Shown in pieces: positions 34,197 to 45,752 of a stretch of 64,000 nucleotides of DNA (positions are counted from its first letter, which is position 1; the number at the start of each line of letters is the position of its first letter). The stretch comes from Cunninghamia lanceolata (Eukaryota > Streptophyta > Pinopsida > Cupressales > Cupressaceae): assembly GCA_027924645.1 (NCBI GenBank), contig BSBN01001687.1, positions 7,688,001 to 7,752,000 of the forward strand. Reading direction: 5' to 3'. The position numbers and the translations under genes were made by a program. The notes below the pieces were generated by a model. That model saw only the letters and a list, made by a program, of their open reading frames with translations, made no database searches and was not told the DNA's origin.

Positions 34197-35056
34197 TGAT
34201 ACAGGAGCATCCCCGATTCAAGAGCAATCTTGCATCAACCAAAAACATTTGCATTTTAGTTTGTTTGCAGTTCAGTTTGTTTCCTTTCACTTTTCCAATT
34301 TAGTTCAGATAATTTAGTTAGTAGCAGTTTCTGTATTTTGGTTCGCATTCTGTCGTAGTTGCATTTTAGACCTTGCAGAGCTGGATTTAGCATCTAGATC
34401 CATTTGTCTATATCATATCCAATTTTTAGAGCATTTGGATCAAGTACCAGAAAGATATCGCTATTAGAAGATCAACTATTTTCTTAGAATAGAGCATCCT
34501 GACAGTCTCACATAATCAGCTAAGGAGAAGACTTGCGAAACATTTCACGACTTGCGAAGCTAAAAGACACATCAACCAATGCTTATTGGCTCGTGGCTAA
34601 CCTTCCCTGAGATCCACGCTTCATTCCATTCATTTGCAGAGGAGTTCCATTCATTTAGGTCTGACCTATCCATGTACACACGTTACAGCTCTTCATTGGA
34701 GTTTGTGATTTTCCTTGGCTGACACGGAGGAATCATATGTTCCAGAGATAATATAAAAAGATATAATAGATGCCTAGGAAAGTAGTTATGATCATGAGCA
34801 TAAGTTCATAGTTTGGATTCTTTGCGAAGGAGCTTCAAAGATACATCTTGTGCATGTTCAGATATTCTGTAATCCGGCATGTGAGCGATATTTGTAAGCT
34901 CGCATGTTGTTGACCAATTTGTATTTGAATTCTATGATGTACTAAATGACTAAATTTGCATTTTCTTTATATCTTTGAGTTGTTTCTGTTGTGTTTACTC
35001 TAGCTGCACGACCTGGATAGTTCTCTTGGAGGACCCTCCTAAACATGACTGCACTA
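34197..35056 (+). repeat. Chr-2 3' LTR (860 bp)
   Basis: TGATACAGGAGCATCC to ATGACTGCACTA, followed by the duplication ATTGA and then Cop-B gag codons. Confidence 0.9.
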
Positions 35057-35330
35057 ATTGATTGGCTAACTTTAGTTGTTCTCTGACCTCTTTGTTTCTC
35101 TCTTTGAACTTCTTGACTTGCTCTCTTAATTTTCTGGTACATTCATCCGCTTCTTTAATATTTTCCTTCAGATCCTAGTTTTCTTCTTCAGATCTCTCAA
35201 GGTCTTCAAGGGCAACTTTGAGTTCTTCCCTATTGACAGACATGCATTCATTTTCTGAAGATCCATCATACAAGGAAACACTCTTCTTGTGTGCCTTCCC
35301 AGATCTACCTTAAGATGTTAGGCTTTCTTC
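35057..35330 (-). pseudogene. Cop-B Gag, N-terminal part (coiled coil)
   Basis: On the minus strand from near the primer site: a short decayed start (MVPWKKA-like in one frame), then one frame reading VNREELKVALEDLERSEEEN, a TAG (about 35178), DLKENIKEADECTRKLREQ, and on to REQLKLANQ at the Chr-2 junction. Charged heptads indicate a coiled coil, probably for Gag self-association. The rest of the protein is at 28534-27562. Confidence 0.75.
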
Positions 35331-35341
35331 CAAGGAACCAT

Positions 35342-35353
35342 GCTCTGATACCA
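35342..35353 (-). other. Primer-binding site of Cop-B (initiator-Met tRNA)
   Basis: Minus strand TGGTATCAGAGC, exact, two bases inside the 5' LTR end. Confidence 0.9.
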
Positions 35354-35355
35354 AT

Positions 35356-36803
35356 TGTTGAAGGCACATGACAATTGAGAGGGGGATGAATCAGTTGTAT
35401 CAAAAACCTTAACTTCTTTAAACAAATTCACATTCATATTCACTTACTTTAACTCCTTAATTTGTTATGAAGATTAAACATGAATTGCAAAAATAAAACA
35501 TAAACACATCACCACCATACACACATGAACACTAGATTTTTACGTGGAAAATCCTTAAAGGGAAAAACCACTGTGAGTGTTAGCTCACAATATAATGTAG
35601 TAACAATACTCAATAACAAAGAGGCTCTCTGCCCAAATTAATGCTCATTGTAAAAAGGCTCATTGCCAAGGGGTGGCTCACTACCAAAGGGTGGCTCATT
35701 GCCAAAGGGGTGGCTCACTACTAGGATGGGTGGCTCACTGCCATGAACTAATATAATAACATCTACAACATTCCTGAATTCAGTTCCATTGAAGCATAGT
35801 ATATCTCTTCTTCTCTTCCTTTACAACACACACTTTATCTTTTCATCTTCACACACACTCACATCACTCATGAATTCATTACATATATTTATACCAATCA
35901 TCAACCTTGAAACATTCATCAAGGTCGAAAATACAATTTACAACCATTGGAACTATCTCCAAGGTCAGCATACATACATAATTCAAATTAGGTTTGAACC
36001 TAAACAAAATTGTGGAGCAAATGAATAAAGGAACACTTCATAGCTTAGCTTAGACCCAAACACATCCTTACATGCTTCAACATGCTTCCACAATCCATGA
36101 ATCACCTCTACAACAAGTGTAAATAACCAAGTCATCTAGAACTAGTGCAAACATCAAGAATACTTAAATACACACTTCCAAGAACTTCATTATAGCTTGT
36201 GGATCAAACACATGCTTTTAATACATTTTGGAGACATCCATGAACAACATAGAATCACTTGGGAGCCAACAAATCCAACTGCAACATATCTCACTTGAGG
36301 ACAACAAATATGATCACTTGAAGACATATCACAGACTGCACACAACAAACACTGTCGAACTCTGCTAATCAATAACTTACTTTCTGAAGCACCAAATCAT
36401 AAATCCTTCAGAATGAAGATAGCTAAGGACTTTATAAACTTAAGTACACAACTGCAAGACCAAAATCCAAACTACGGAGAAATGTAGAGCAACATACTTT
36501 CTCCCTGTCACACTGCAAATGCTTCCAGGCACAACCTTCAAACTGGTGAATAGAACTTTTACTGCACAGTGATCCGGACCACCAAATTCTGGATTTAGCA
36601 TCTTCAAACACTTCTCTAAAACATATCCAAATCTCATACTCAAGTCTTCAACATAGAGGAAATGCGGAGAAAAAACTCAGATAATGTTCTTAACATGACA
36701 ACTCAATCAATCAACAAACAACAATATCAGAAGACACAGTTGGCACCAATGACAACACAAACATGTTGACATCAATGACAACTCTAGTTAGCACATACTT
36801 GCA
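35356..36803 (-). repeat. Cop-B 5' LTR (1,448 bp)
   Basis: Plus-strand ends TGTTGAAGGCACATG and CATACTTGCA. Carries GTGGAAAATCCTTAAAGGG (35542-35560) and the GGTGGCTCACT words. The promoter should lie here, but no TATA box was assigned. Confidence 0.9.
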
Positions 36804-38564
36804 ACAACTGATACCTACAAAACTCACTACAGAAGCTCCATTTCAAGCACCCAATAAATAGGAGAAGGAATACATTGAACCATCAAATGGTAATTAGGGA
36901 ACAATGAACTAAAACCACCCAAAATGTGGTGCCCAAATTCTTAGTTAAAAATCCAATGTCCTTGATCCCCAAGATGAGTGCACAAGCTAAAATAACATAT
37001 TCCTTCTACTTGTAATAAATTTGTCATATCACTCACCAACTTGGGCACTCCATTTGCCTCCAATATCTCCATTCAAAGGTGTTTTATGACGTGTCATAAC
37101 ATGCATCATAAGTTGTTCAAGCATAACTTCCTCTTACAACTATCTTATGTGTCATAGATGTTCTTACATTTCTGATATAGGAGGGCCAATTTTTGGAGGC
37201 TATAACTTTTGATTCAAGAAGTTGATTGAGCCTGTTTTATTAAAATTGTAGATCTAGATCTACATCCCCATAACTAGTGCTAGTTACAATCCATTCTAAC
37301 ATTTTTTAGGGAAAAAATAATCTCTATAACCAGAAATTGTATTTTATTTGTGTTCTTAACATTAGGATGAAATGTTGAGACACTTTTCTTAACGTTCTCC
37401 CACTTATTGAACACTTTGCAAGAGAAAAGGGAGTACCAACACTATCAACTAATTGCTAGGGGCTAAGAGACCCATAGAGTCATGACATGGGTGAGTGCAT
37501 AAAGTTAGGGGGCAAAAAGGTGGCCAAACAATTTTTAAAACAAAAATTGACATAACACTAGCATTATCGGTTGAAAATCTTGAGTCTTAATGCGGTCACA
37601 TTATAAATGCCTCAAAAACAAAGAAAATGGTTGTTTGTACTCTATTTTTTGAATTTATAACACGTGTGTGTTATAACACACATGCCTATCATTTTAAGTT
37701 GCTTTGAAATCCAACCCTTAGGCTTGGATTTAGCTTGGATATCTGAGCCAAGGGGTTGGACTTGTATGTAAGGTGCCCAAAGATGTGTTTTGCATATAAC
37801 AATAAAATAAGCAAATGTTGAGCATCCTCTCCATCAGGTTTGCACATTTTAAGACATTATTCCAAAAAATGCCATCACAACATCAATCTCTCTTAAGTTT
37901 CTATAGATGTAATTTTTCTACAATTCAAATGTACACTAATTTTTTAATCCTTAATTACTTTTTCTAGCGTCTTCATATTTTGCTAAAAACATGTGATAGT
38001 TTTTCTGGTGTCATTTTTGATCCACTCATTGAAATTTTAAATAAATTATATTTTTATATTTTAGACTCTATTCTATACACATTGAAAAACTTATTTTTGA
38101 TTAGTTTTATCAAAATTAAGGGGAGGGGGTGGCACTCTCAATTTTTTATTTTTTAGGATGTGTCCACTTTGAAAATTAGTAAAAAATCATATATTCATTA
38201 AAAATTTAGTAGAAAAATCTAGCACAAACTATATGATGTTAACTGACTTTATACCAAAGGGATTTGTGAAATACTAAAAAAAGTCAATATTTTAGGGGGA
38301 GCACGCTTAATGCCATGCTATATTTTTTTGACAAAAATATGACTACTTTGTGTGCTTCCCCTATTTGACCCTCTTAATCTCTACCATTTTTATAAAAAAA
38401 TGATAGTTTAGAAACTAGGTTATGAGAAAGTTACTACTAATTTTGTTCTTGTCACATCTTAAACTTTTGAGCGTATGCATATTCAATTACTCATTAAAGA
38501 TCATTTTTTGTTGATTTTACTAAAAAGTGGCTACTTTTGACTTCGTTTTGGCCCCCCATTTCAA
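36804..38564. other. Intergenic, no gene
   Basis: No coding or element signature recognised. An 18-bp perfect palindrome TGTGTGTTATAACACACA (37665-37682) overlaps a CACGTG at 37661-37666. The rest is A/T-rich with scattered CATTTTTGAT-type words. Confidence 0.5.
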
Positions 38565-41500
38565 TGTACACATACCCACACCATCTAAACTTCTTTATGC
38601 TCACTAGCTTCATCAATGCATTTGCAACATTTTACAAAGTGTCAACTTTCTCTAGTATCACCCTTCCATCCTCTACCATGTCATGAACAAAATTATATAC
38701 TAGACATCAATATGCTTCATCCTTGCATGAAAGGTTGGGTTCTTTTCTATCCATATGGTACTTTGACTCTCACAAAGAACTATGATAGCTCCCTAACTCA
38801 ACCCTACATCTAAACATAATCTCTTAAGCTAGATGGTATCCTTACAAGGATGAGTAGTTGCCATGTACTTAGTCTTTACATTGGACAAAGTGAGGTCACA
38901 ACATGTTGCTTACTCATCCAACTAATAGCACCACCAAATAAATTGAACACATAGCCACTGGTGGATCTTCTACTATCGACATCTATTGCCTAATTTGGCT
39001 TAGAAAATCCATGAGTATCCACTGAGTTCTAGTCCCTTGTAGAGTCACCATGATAACAAATAGAATACATAGATGTATCCCACAAATATCTGAAGACCCT
39101 CTAAAATGCATCCCAATGATCTCGTCTAGGATTAGCCACAAAGTGGCTAAAGACTCCCATGACTTGGGCAAGATCTAATACAGACCATAGCATACATCAA
39201 GTTGCAAACAACACTATCATAAAGTACTTGATCCATTTCCTTCATCTCATTGGGCTAAGTTAGACACTACCCTACAGATAATTTGGTTCCCACCGAGATA
39301 GGAGCACATAATGGTTTGCAAGTTGTCATGTTGAATCTTTCCAACATTGAGTTCACATACTTACTCTGGCCTATTCAAAGCTTTTTGTTCACTCTGTCTC
39401 TTCTAATCTCCATATCCAAAATATATTTGGTAGCCCCTAAGTCCTTTATCTCTAATTGTGCTAAAAGCTAAGACTTCAAAGTCACAAATCACATCCATAT
39501 TGTTATAAAAAAATAACATATCATCAAAGCATAATGCAATTACAAGGTATTGATCACCATCCATCTTATAATAGATGCAATGATTTGATTTGGATCTTAG
39601 GAATTCTAAACCAAACACAAAGGAATTAAATTTTTGATACCACATTCTAGGAGAATGTTTGAAACCATACAAATACTTTCCCAACTTACAAACTAAAGAT
39701 TTTTTACATTCTTCCACATAGTGCTGTAACTATGTCATGAAGATCTCTTCCTCCAAATCACCATGAAGGAAATTTATCTTCACATGATCCATTTGCTCAA
39801 TCTCAAGATCAAAGGATACTATAATAGATAATAAGAATATAATGGATGTATTCTTAGCAATTGGACAAAAATATTACCATAATTAATTCCCTCAAACTAA
39901 GAATATCCATTCACAACTAGTCTATCCTTGTACTTCTCAACACTACCATCAAAACCAATCTTCCTTTTGAACACTCGTTTACAACCAACATATTTTAGAC
40001 CATCAACAAAATGTGTTAAGTCCCATGTATGATGTTTCTTTAATGCATCCATCTCCTCATCTAGAGCCACTCTCTAGGACTTAGAATTATCCATACCTAA
40101 TGCCTGCTTCACAGTTCTAGGCTCATCTATGCTAGTAATCAACCATAAAAATACATCTCCAATTAGGAGGACTATTCCTATCTAGTTGTTGTCTATGTTG
40201 AGTGGACCTCCTCAAGATTTGAGGTGGATGTTCTAACTCCTCTTTGGAACTATTTGAACTACCTAAGCTCTCTTCTTCTAGTCATTCACAAGATGTATTT
40301 CAACTTTTTTGGTCTTAGGGGGTAATTGAACCACATCTTTCTTCTTATCCTTTTTTGGCTACAAAGATGTAGGAGAAGGCTTTATTTCTCTAAAAATAAC
40401 ACTTCTAGTATATAGAACTCTCTCAGTCATAGGATCTCAAAGCTTGTACCCTTTCACACCAACACCATAGCCAATGAAGGTATATTCAACTACCTTATTC
40501 TCTAATTTTTACCACCTCTCCCTAGGAACATAAGCATATGCCTCACAACCAAAAACATGAAGATGCTATAATGAGGTATTTTTGTCCAATCAAGCCTCTA
40601 TAGGGGTCTTATCCACAAAATTTTATGTAGGAGACTTGGTAATTGGGTAATAAGACATGGAAACCACTTCCACCTAGAAATTCTATTTCAAGCCAACTCC
40701 ACTAGGCATACTCCTAAGCTTCTCTATTAGTGCCTTGTTCATTCTCTCTAGAACTCCATTCTACTAAGGGGTATATGGAGTTGTCTTATGTCTCACTATC
40801 CCATGCTCCTAATAGTTTTTATCAAAATTTTCTAAACAAAACTCACCACCATTATTAGTTATCAAAACCTTAATCTTTCTAGCAATTTAATTTTCTACAA
40901 AAGCCTTAAACTCTTTTAAATGATTAAAGACATTAGTTTTACTTCTAAGAAATACATCCATGTCCTTCTAGATTAGTTATCTATGAAAGATACATAATAT
41001 AAATATTTTGAAATTAAAGGAACATTAACAAGACTAAAAACATTAGAATGAATTAGATCCAACACCCTATGAGATTTGTGAGAACTCGAGTAAAACTAAA
41101 TGCATTTTTATTTTTCATATATATAATTTTCACAGAAATCAAACTCAAGAGGAAAATCATACCCTCTAGAAGATTTTTATTTTTTAGGGTCCTTAAACCC
41201 TTCTCACCTATGTGGCCCATTCTCTAATGCCATAACATTGTCTTATCCACAAGTAACTTGGTCTCTAAAGTAAGATCACCCTTAGGTGCCCATAAAACAT
41301 AACCATCAAAAGTAGATGCAACATTCCTCTTTATTTCTAGTTTCGATGGTGAGGTTGTAGAATCTATAGACCTTTTCACTATAGGAATAAAGGAATTACT
41401 GCATTGACCTATACATGCATCCAACTGAAACAAAGTGTCTACACAAACAACCTTAGCAAGCACCATAACTCCTTGTACTATCTTACACCCTCCACTAAAA

Positions 41501-41590
41501 AAAAACTTACACACCCACATTATTAATCTTATTAACTAAAATTAGGTTTCATACCAAACCACAGATATGCAATACACCATTGATCCCCTT
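38565..41590 (-). pseudogene. Cop-C: decayed copia pol (protease end to RNase H)
   Basis: Read on the minus strand in changing frames. It begins KGINGVLHICGL (about 41588), the block after the copia protease, then GCKIVQGVMVLAK and LWH.RMGHIGEKGL (integrase zinc His). The core reads NNGGEFC and KTTPYTP. Next are HVFGCEAYAYVPRE and the RT: LVCKLGKYLYGFKHSPRMWYQKF (39690-39625), where the catalytic box reads CFDDM (usual YVDDM), and DLGATKYIL. RNase H has FNLFGGAISWMSKQ-like and TFHARMKHIDV, ending KKFRWC near 38570. Nearly every block matches Cop-D, so it is the same family but far older. The only long open pieces are 39717-39403 and 41520-41224. LTRs, gag and the N-terminal protease are not visible. 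Confidence 0.85.
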
Positions 41591-41707
41591 TGTAACATCC
41601 CAACTAGAATATTAAATATCCTTAAACACAATTAAACAAAAATCTCACTTCTCTTTTTTTATAAAACCTATAAACAAAATATTATATTTCCAATATCCAA
41701 ACTTACT

Positions 41708-41739
<32 letters not shown>

Positions 41740-43074
41740 TTCAAAAGATTGTCGCTTCACATGTAACGAACAAATTGCACTTATAACAAATGGTCAAGTA
41801 TTTATTCCAACTTACAGATTTATTAAAATCATTTACAAAATAAGCAATGTGTTCCTATTCACAAGTCTTCGGTAGTCAACTGTAGGAGAGAGAGAGCATC
41901 ACCTTGGTGCTTTTCCTCCAACCACAGACTGATGGTTCCCCGCACACCTTCCTTCTAGAAGTGGCCCTTCCCTTCGCAAGCGTAATAGATAATGAGAATC
42001 AATTGATTCTTTATGCCATTTGAGAACTAGTGATGTCTCCTAGATAATGACAATCCGGTTTACAACTCTAGTCTAGCTCTAGCTAAGTATAACCCACTCT
42101 GATTGTTCAGCTATCTGGTATGTACTGTGAACCAACAATGCAAGTAGTGACTTTTGCATTACTTTGGCCAAAGTTTCATATATAAATATAGTCGTATGTT
42201 CACTCACTCTTTTCTCAAATTGGAGACAACATTCTTATTATTCATTTATTTCGTATATATAATAATAATAATAATAGCTCTCTTTGACTTGCTTATACCA
42301 TATTAGTCTTAAAGACATATACCCTTATCTACTAGTTAGCTTAACAAGTCTAGGGTGAGAGCTTAGGTGACTGGTGTAATCATTTATTGAGTCCCTCTTT
42401 GCATCCTTGCAATCATGGGTCTATGACGTCCTGTCATCTAATCAATGGCTTGTCTACCTATTTCCATGCTCATCCATAATCTTCTACACAAACAATGTTG
42501 TCATTTAAACCATATAGATTAACATTTAAAGACTCTCTCTATCTTAATAAACATTCAACTCATATTCTATCGAAGATAAACTATAACTTCATAATCATAC
42601 GAATTGAATACACTTCCTTATATATTTCAAAAGAGAGAATTCCAAAATATCATAATAGTCTAAGTCTTGACCTTTCATTGCCTTAGTGAGTGTTTCTCTA
42701 AACATTCTTGTAGCTACTATTAGGCTAAGATTGGGTAAAACAATATTCCTCCACAAAACTAGAATATAGGTAATTCAAGATAATTCTAATATAGCATCTA
42801 AAGAAAACTCAAATTTTCTTCATATATACTGAAATATCAATCTAATGTCAACTGCTCCTACACTATGACTTTGTCTCTTTTACTAGATTTTAAAGATTTC
42901 AAAACACACTCTCAACCTTCTCAATCTACCACTGATATGAGAGGTATACTCTTAATAATGATCTTCTCTTAGGTCTCTCATTAAATCTTTTGTCGGCCCA
43001 TGTAAGTTGCTAAACCTAAGCATGGTTTCATATAATAGTCAGTCTCTTACAAAAATGACATATACTTTTCACCA

Positions 43075-43167
43075 TCAGCCTCAATATCTTAACACATTCA
43101 GCCTCGATATCTTAACACGTTTGGCCTCAATATCTTAACACATTTGGCCTCAATATCTTAACACAAT
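43075..43167 (+). repeat. 23-bp minisatellite, four units
   Basis: GCCTCAATATCTTAACACAT-like units start at 43075, 43099, 43122 and 43145. Confidence 0.85.
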
Positions 43168-43184
43168 TGGTCTAACTCTTGAGA

Positions 43185-43500
43185 CAGTCAGCCATATGAC
43201 TATCACAGTCAGACTATGACACAAACCATCGACCATATGATTTCATAGTTGGTCTTAAGACATTAAAAATCAACCATATGACTACCACAGTTGGCCTTAA
43301 GACTATCACAGTCGACCTTAAGATGCAAACAATCGGCCATATGACTTCATAGTCGGCCTTATGACATAAACAATCAATCATATGACTTCATAGTCGGCCT
43401 TATGACTATCATAGTCAGCCTTTGACTTCACAGTCAACTTAAGACATAAACAATCGACCATATGACTATCACAGTCATCCTTAAGACATACACTTCTACG
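43185..43500 (+). repeat. 40-41-bp degenerate minisatellite
   Basis: CCATATGACT..CA.AGTCGGCCTTA variants recur, with CATATGA at 43193, 43234, 43275, 43339, 43379 and 43459. Spacings are about 41, 41, 64, 40 and 80 bp. Adjoins the 23-bp array and shares its GCCT word. Confidence 0.75.
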
Positions 43501-44230
43501 TTTAAAACACCGTTATCCAATGGCTCAATTACATAGTCTTTCGACTGTTACCCACTAATACTCATATGTTTTGTTTGTCAGTAAGGAACATCCTATGCTA
43601 AGAACATAGTTATATGGTTCTCTTAGTCCTGAGATATAGAAATATAATCATTTCCCTTAGGATACACTATATATACAAAGATTAGATATGTCTTCAGAGT
43701 CATTCTAACTCTATCTCTATCCGAGATACAATATATTAATACAGAAATAATCCTCTATTGAGGATAAACAACAACAGAAACTCCATATATAACTTGCTTT
43801 CCAATTCAAACGAATATAAAGAAATATCTATATATCATCATATTCAACAGAATACAACAAACTTACTTGTGTAGAGCTATATGCAACACGTTGTCGAAGG
43901 TCTTTACTACCTCTTGTGTTCCTCTTATCTCCTCGGCCTATGCTTCGATCCTTTCTCTAAAGTAAAATGCCCCTTTTCAAAACTCTTTTCTTCTTTACTT
44001 ATGCCACCCTCACTTGGTTATGGGCACTTACTAAATGAATCTCCACATACTTCTCTCCACTCCCTGCAACTCTTACATGCAGAAAAAAGTGGGAAGTATG
44101 GAGCTATTGCTCCTTCCCCCACTTCCCAAGCATCTAGGAAGTATGCCTAGGTGAAAAAGGAGAAACTTTACCTCTACAAACAATGATTCTTGACCAAGAC
44201 TCAACTTAGAAAATAATAATAATAATTATA

Positions 44231-45617
44231 ACTAGTAAAAGCACCAAAGGTGCTATCAAATGGCCGATAGGCACAAATATTTTTAGGCCTATTGCTAAAT
44301 AGTATATATTTATATTTTCATGGGAAATTCATTACATGTACTAGTTGAGTATATATTCATATTTATATTTTTAGGCTTGTCTCTCAAAACTTTGAGAATA
44401 TCACCACCATTCTCATTTGAATAGTACATTAAGATAGAAAATGCAAATTATGTTAAGAATTAGAAAAATGAAGAGAAAATTGTTGTCTCTAAGTTGATCT
44501 ATTGTCTCTAAGTTGATATTTAAGAGGAAATCCAATAAATATTCAATTTATTTGTTCATTTAGATAAATAAATATTATTTTGTTAAAATAATGTTATTGT
44601 CTTTGAACTTGCAATAATAATTTATCTTTCAATTGTGTCCATGTAATTATAATTGTATAAAGTAAAATATTTGAATCAATGTGGTCTTATTTCATATAGC
44701 TTACTATTTAATATGATATCCTTATATGATTTATTAAAAGTTACATTCAAAAACATTAATATATTTCCATGTTGTTATTATACATGTTTCTATTGTTATT
44801 TCAATGTCTTCGTGACTATCCAATATTTGTCTTGTACAATCATATTTTATAGTCTTGCATTATTGAACAACTGATTCCTAGAAAAGAAAGTTATAAAAGT
44901 GATGGCATTCATCGTGATAGCTATGAGTAGAAGGTATGTAAATTTGTATTTGAAATCTTATGCAAGCTATTGTAGTTGTATAAGAGTACATTGTGATAAT
45001 AAATTAGCATTTAACATTCAAATACGTTCCATAAATTATGCTGCTACTACTTATATGCATGGTATAAGAAATAGACAAGTTAATGTTTCTTTTAAAATTT
45101 TTAGAATAATGCATTTTAAATGGCTTACTACATTATGTATCATTTACGTGTCTTATTGGATTTATGCTATTTTATATTTTGAATGATACATAAAATAAAA
45201 TTATAAATTTATCCATGTTCTTATGATTAATACTAATTGTGACACTCTTGTCTAAAAGTGTTGTCAAATGGTTCATAAACATATATTTATAGCCTTCTTC
45301 AACAAGCACTAAATATAATATGGCTATAAATATGTGTGTCTATCAAGAAGGAAATTAGTAACATGGATTTTCTATCATCCTACATTATTTATGTACTACG
45401 CTTCACCTAATGTCTTGATTGCTTAAAATTTATTTAGTGTATGACTTTGGGGCACTAGTACTTAGATATGTCACTTCTTCTTGGTTGAATGGGAGTCCAT
45501 AATTCTCTCATGGTTTCTTTATGATTTAGTTCTATAATAGTTCATTCATGATTTAGATCATGTGGTTATTCATTTCATACCATTCCATTATTTTTATTAA
45601 ACAAAACTTCATTCTAT
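44231..45617. other. A/T-rich intergenic, no gene
   Basis: No element or coding motif recognised. Two loosely similar stretches (about 44240-44310 and 45235-45300) share GTG.TATCAAATGG..(G/C)ATA words and may be relics of one repeat. Confidence 0.4.
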
Positions 45618-45752
45618 TAAACATCATCTAGTTCAACTATTAAAGAGTCAATAATAATTTTACATCTCAACCACACTTAAAAGTGGTAAATATTTGTGCT
45701 ATTTTTATTGGTCAAACTTTACCCTTGACTATTGAAATGGATGATGTTTAAA
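45618..45752 (+). mobile_element. MITE-like element, copy 5
   Basis: Terminal inverted repeats TTAAACATCATCTAGTTCAA and its counterpart ATTGAAATGGATGATGTTTA. The core AAGTGGTAAATATTTG and CTATTTTTATTGGTCAAA matches copy 1. About 23.5 kb from the cluster at 21715-22972. Confidence 0.7.

Larger units (their letters stand above)
28535..35056 (+). mobile_element. Chr-2: full-length but dead Ty3/gypsy chromovirus (6.52 kb)
   Basis: Both LTRs are present (28535-29378 and 34197-35056), with primer site 29381-29392, a single gag-pol frame, a purine tract and a chromodomain. The duplication is ATTCA (28530-28534) against ATTGA (35057-35061), one mismatch. The in-frame join of the interrupted Cop-B gag supports ATTGA as the original. 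LTR termini are TGATGT...GCACTA, so the 3' end is TA rather than the usual CA. Same family as Chr-1. Confidence 0.9.
24519..36803 (-). mobile_element. Cop-B: Ty1/copia element (Cop-A family), split by Chr-2
   Basis: LTRs at 24519-25950 (3' on the minus strand) and 35356-36803 (5'), an intact initiator-Met primer site at 35342-35353, and a purine tract AAAGGGGGAGATTTT inside the left LTR. Without the nested Chr-2 its internal region is only about 2.9 kb: a complete-looking gag frame, a scrap of integrase/RT start (27130-26560), then several purine tracts. Most of pol has been deleted. Flanks AATAA (left) and ACAAC (right) do not form a target duplication. Confidence 0.85.
41591..44230. repeat. 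Sequence starting TGTAACATCC that cuts Cop-C; probable LTR
   Basis: Cop-C codons stop at 41590 and TGTAACATCCCAACTAG begins, similar to the start of U-1 (TGTAACGCCCCCTCC). Its far end and any target duplication could not be found, so 44230 is only an estimate. It contains a (CATA)n run (41711-41732) and two minisatellites (next entries). The open frame at 43881-44150 has no recognisable domain. Confidence 0.35.

Noticed and set aside
37665..37682. 18-bp perfect palindrome with adjoining CACGTG as a regulatory site
   Set aside because: No gene nearby to regulate. A TG/CA-rich palindrome of this size can arise by chance in a (TG)n-like stretch.
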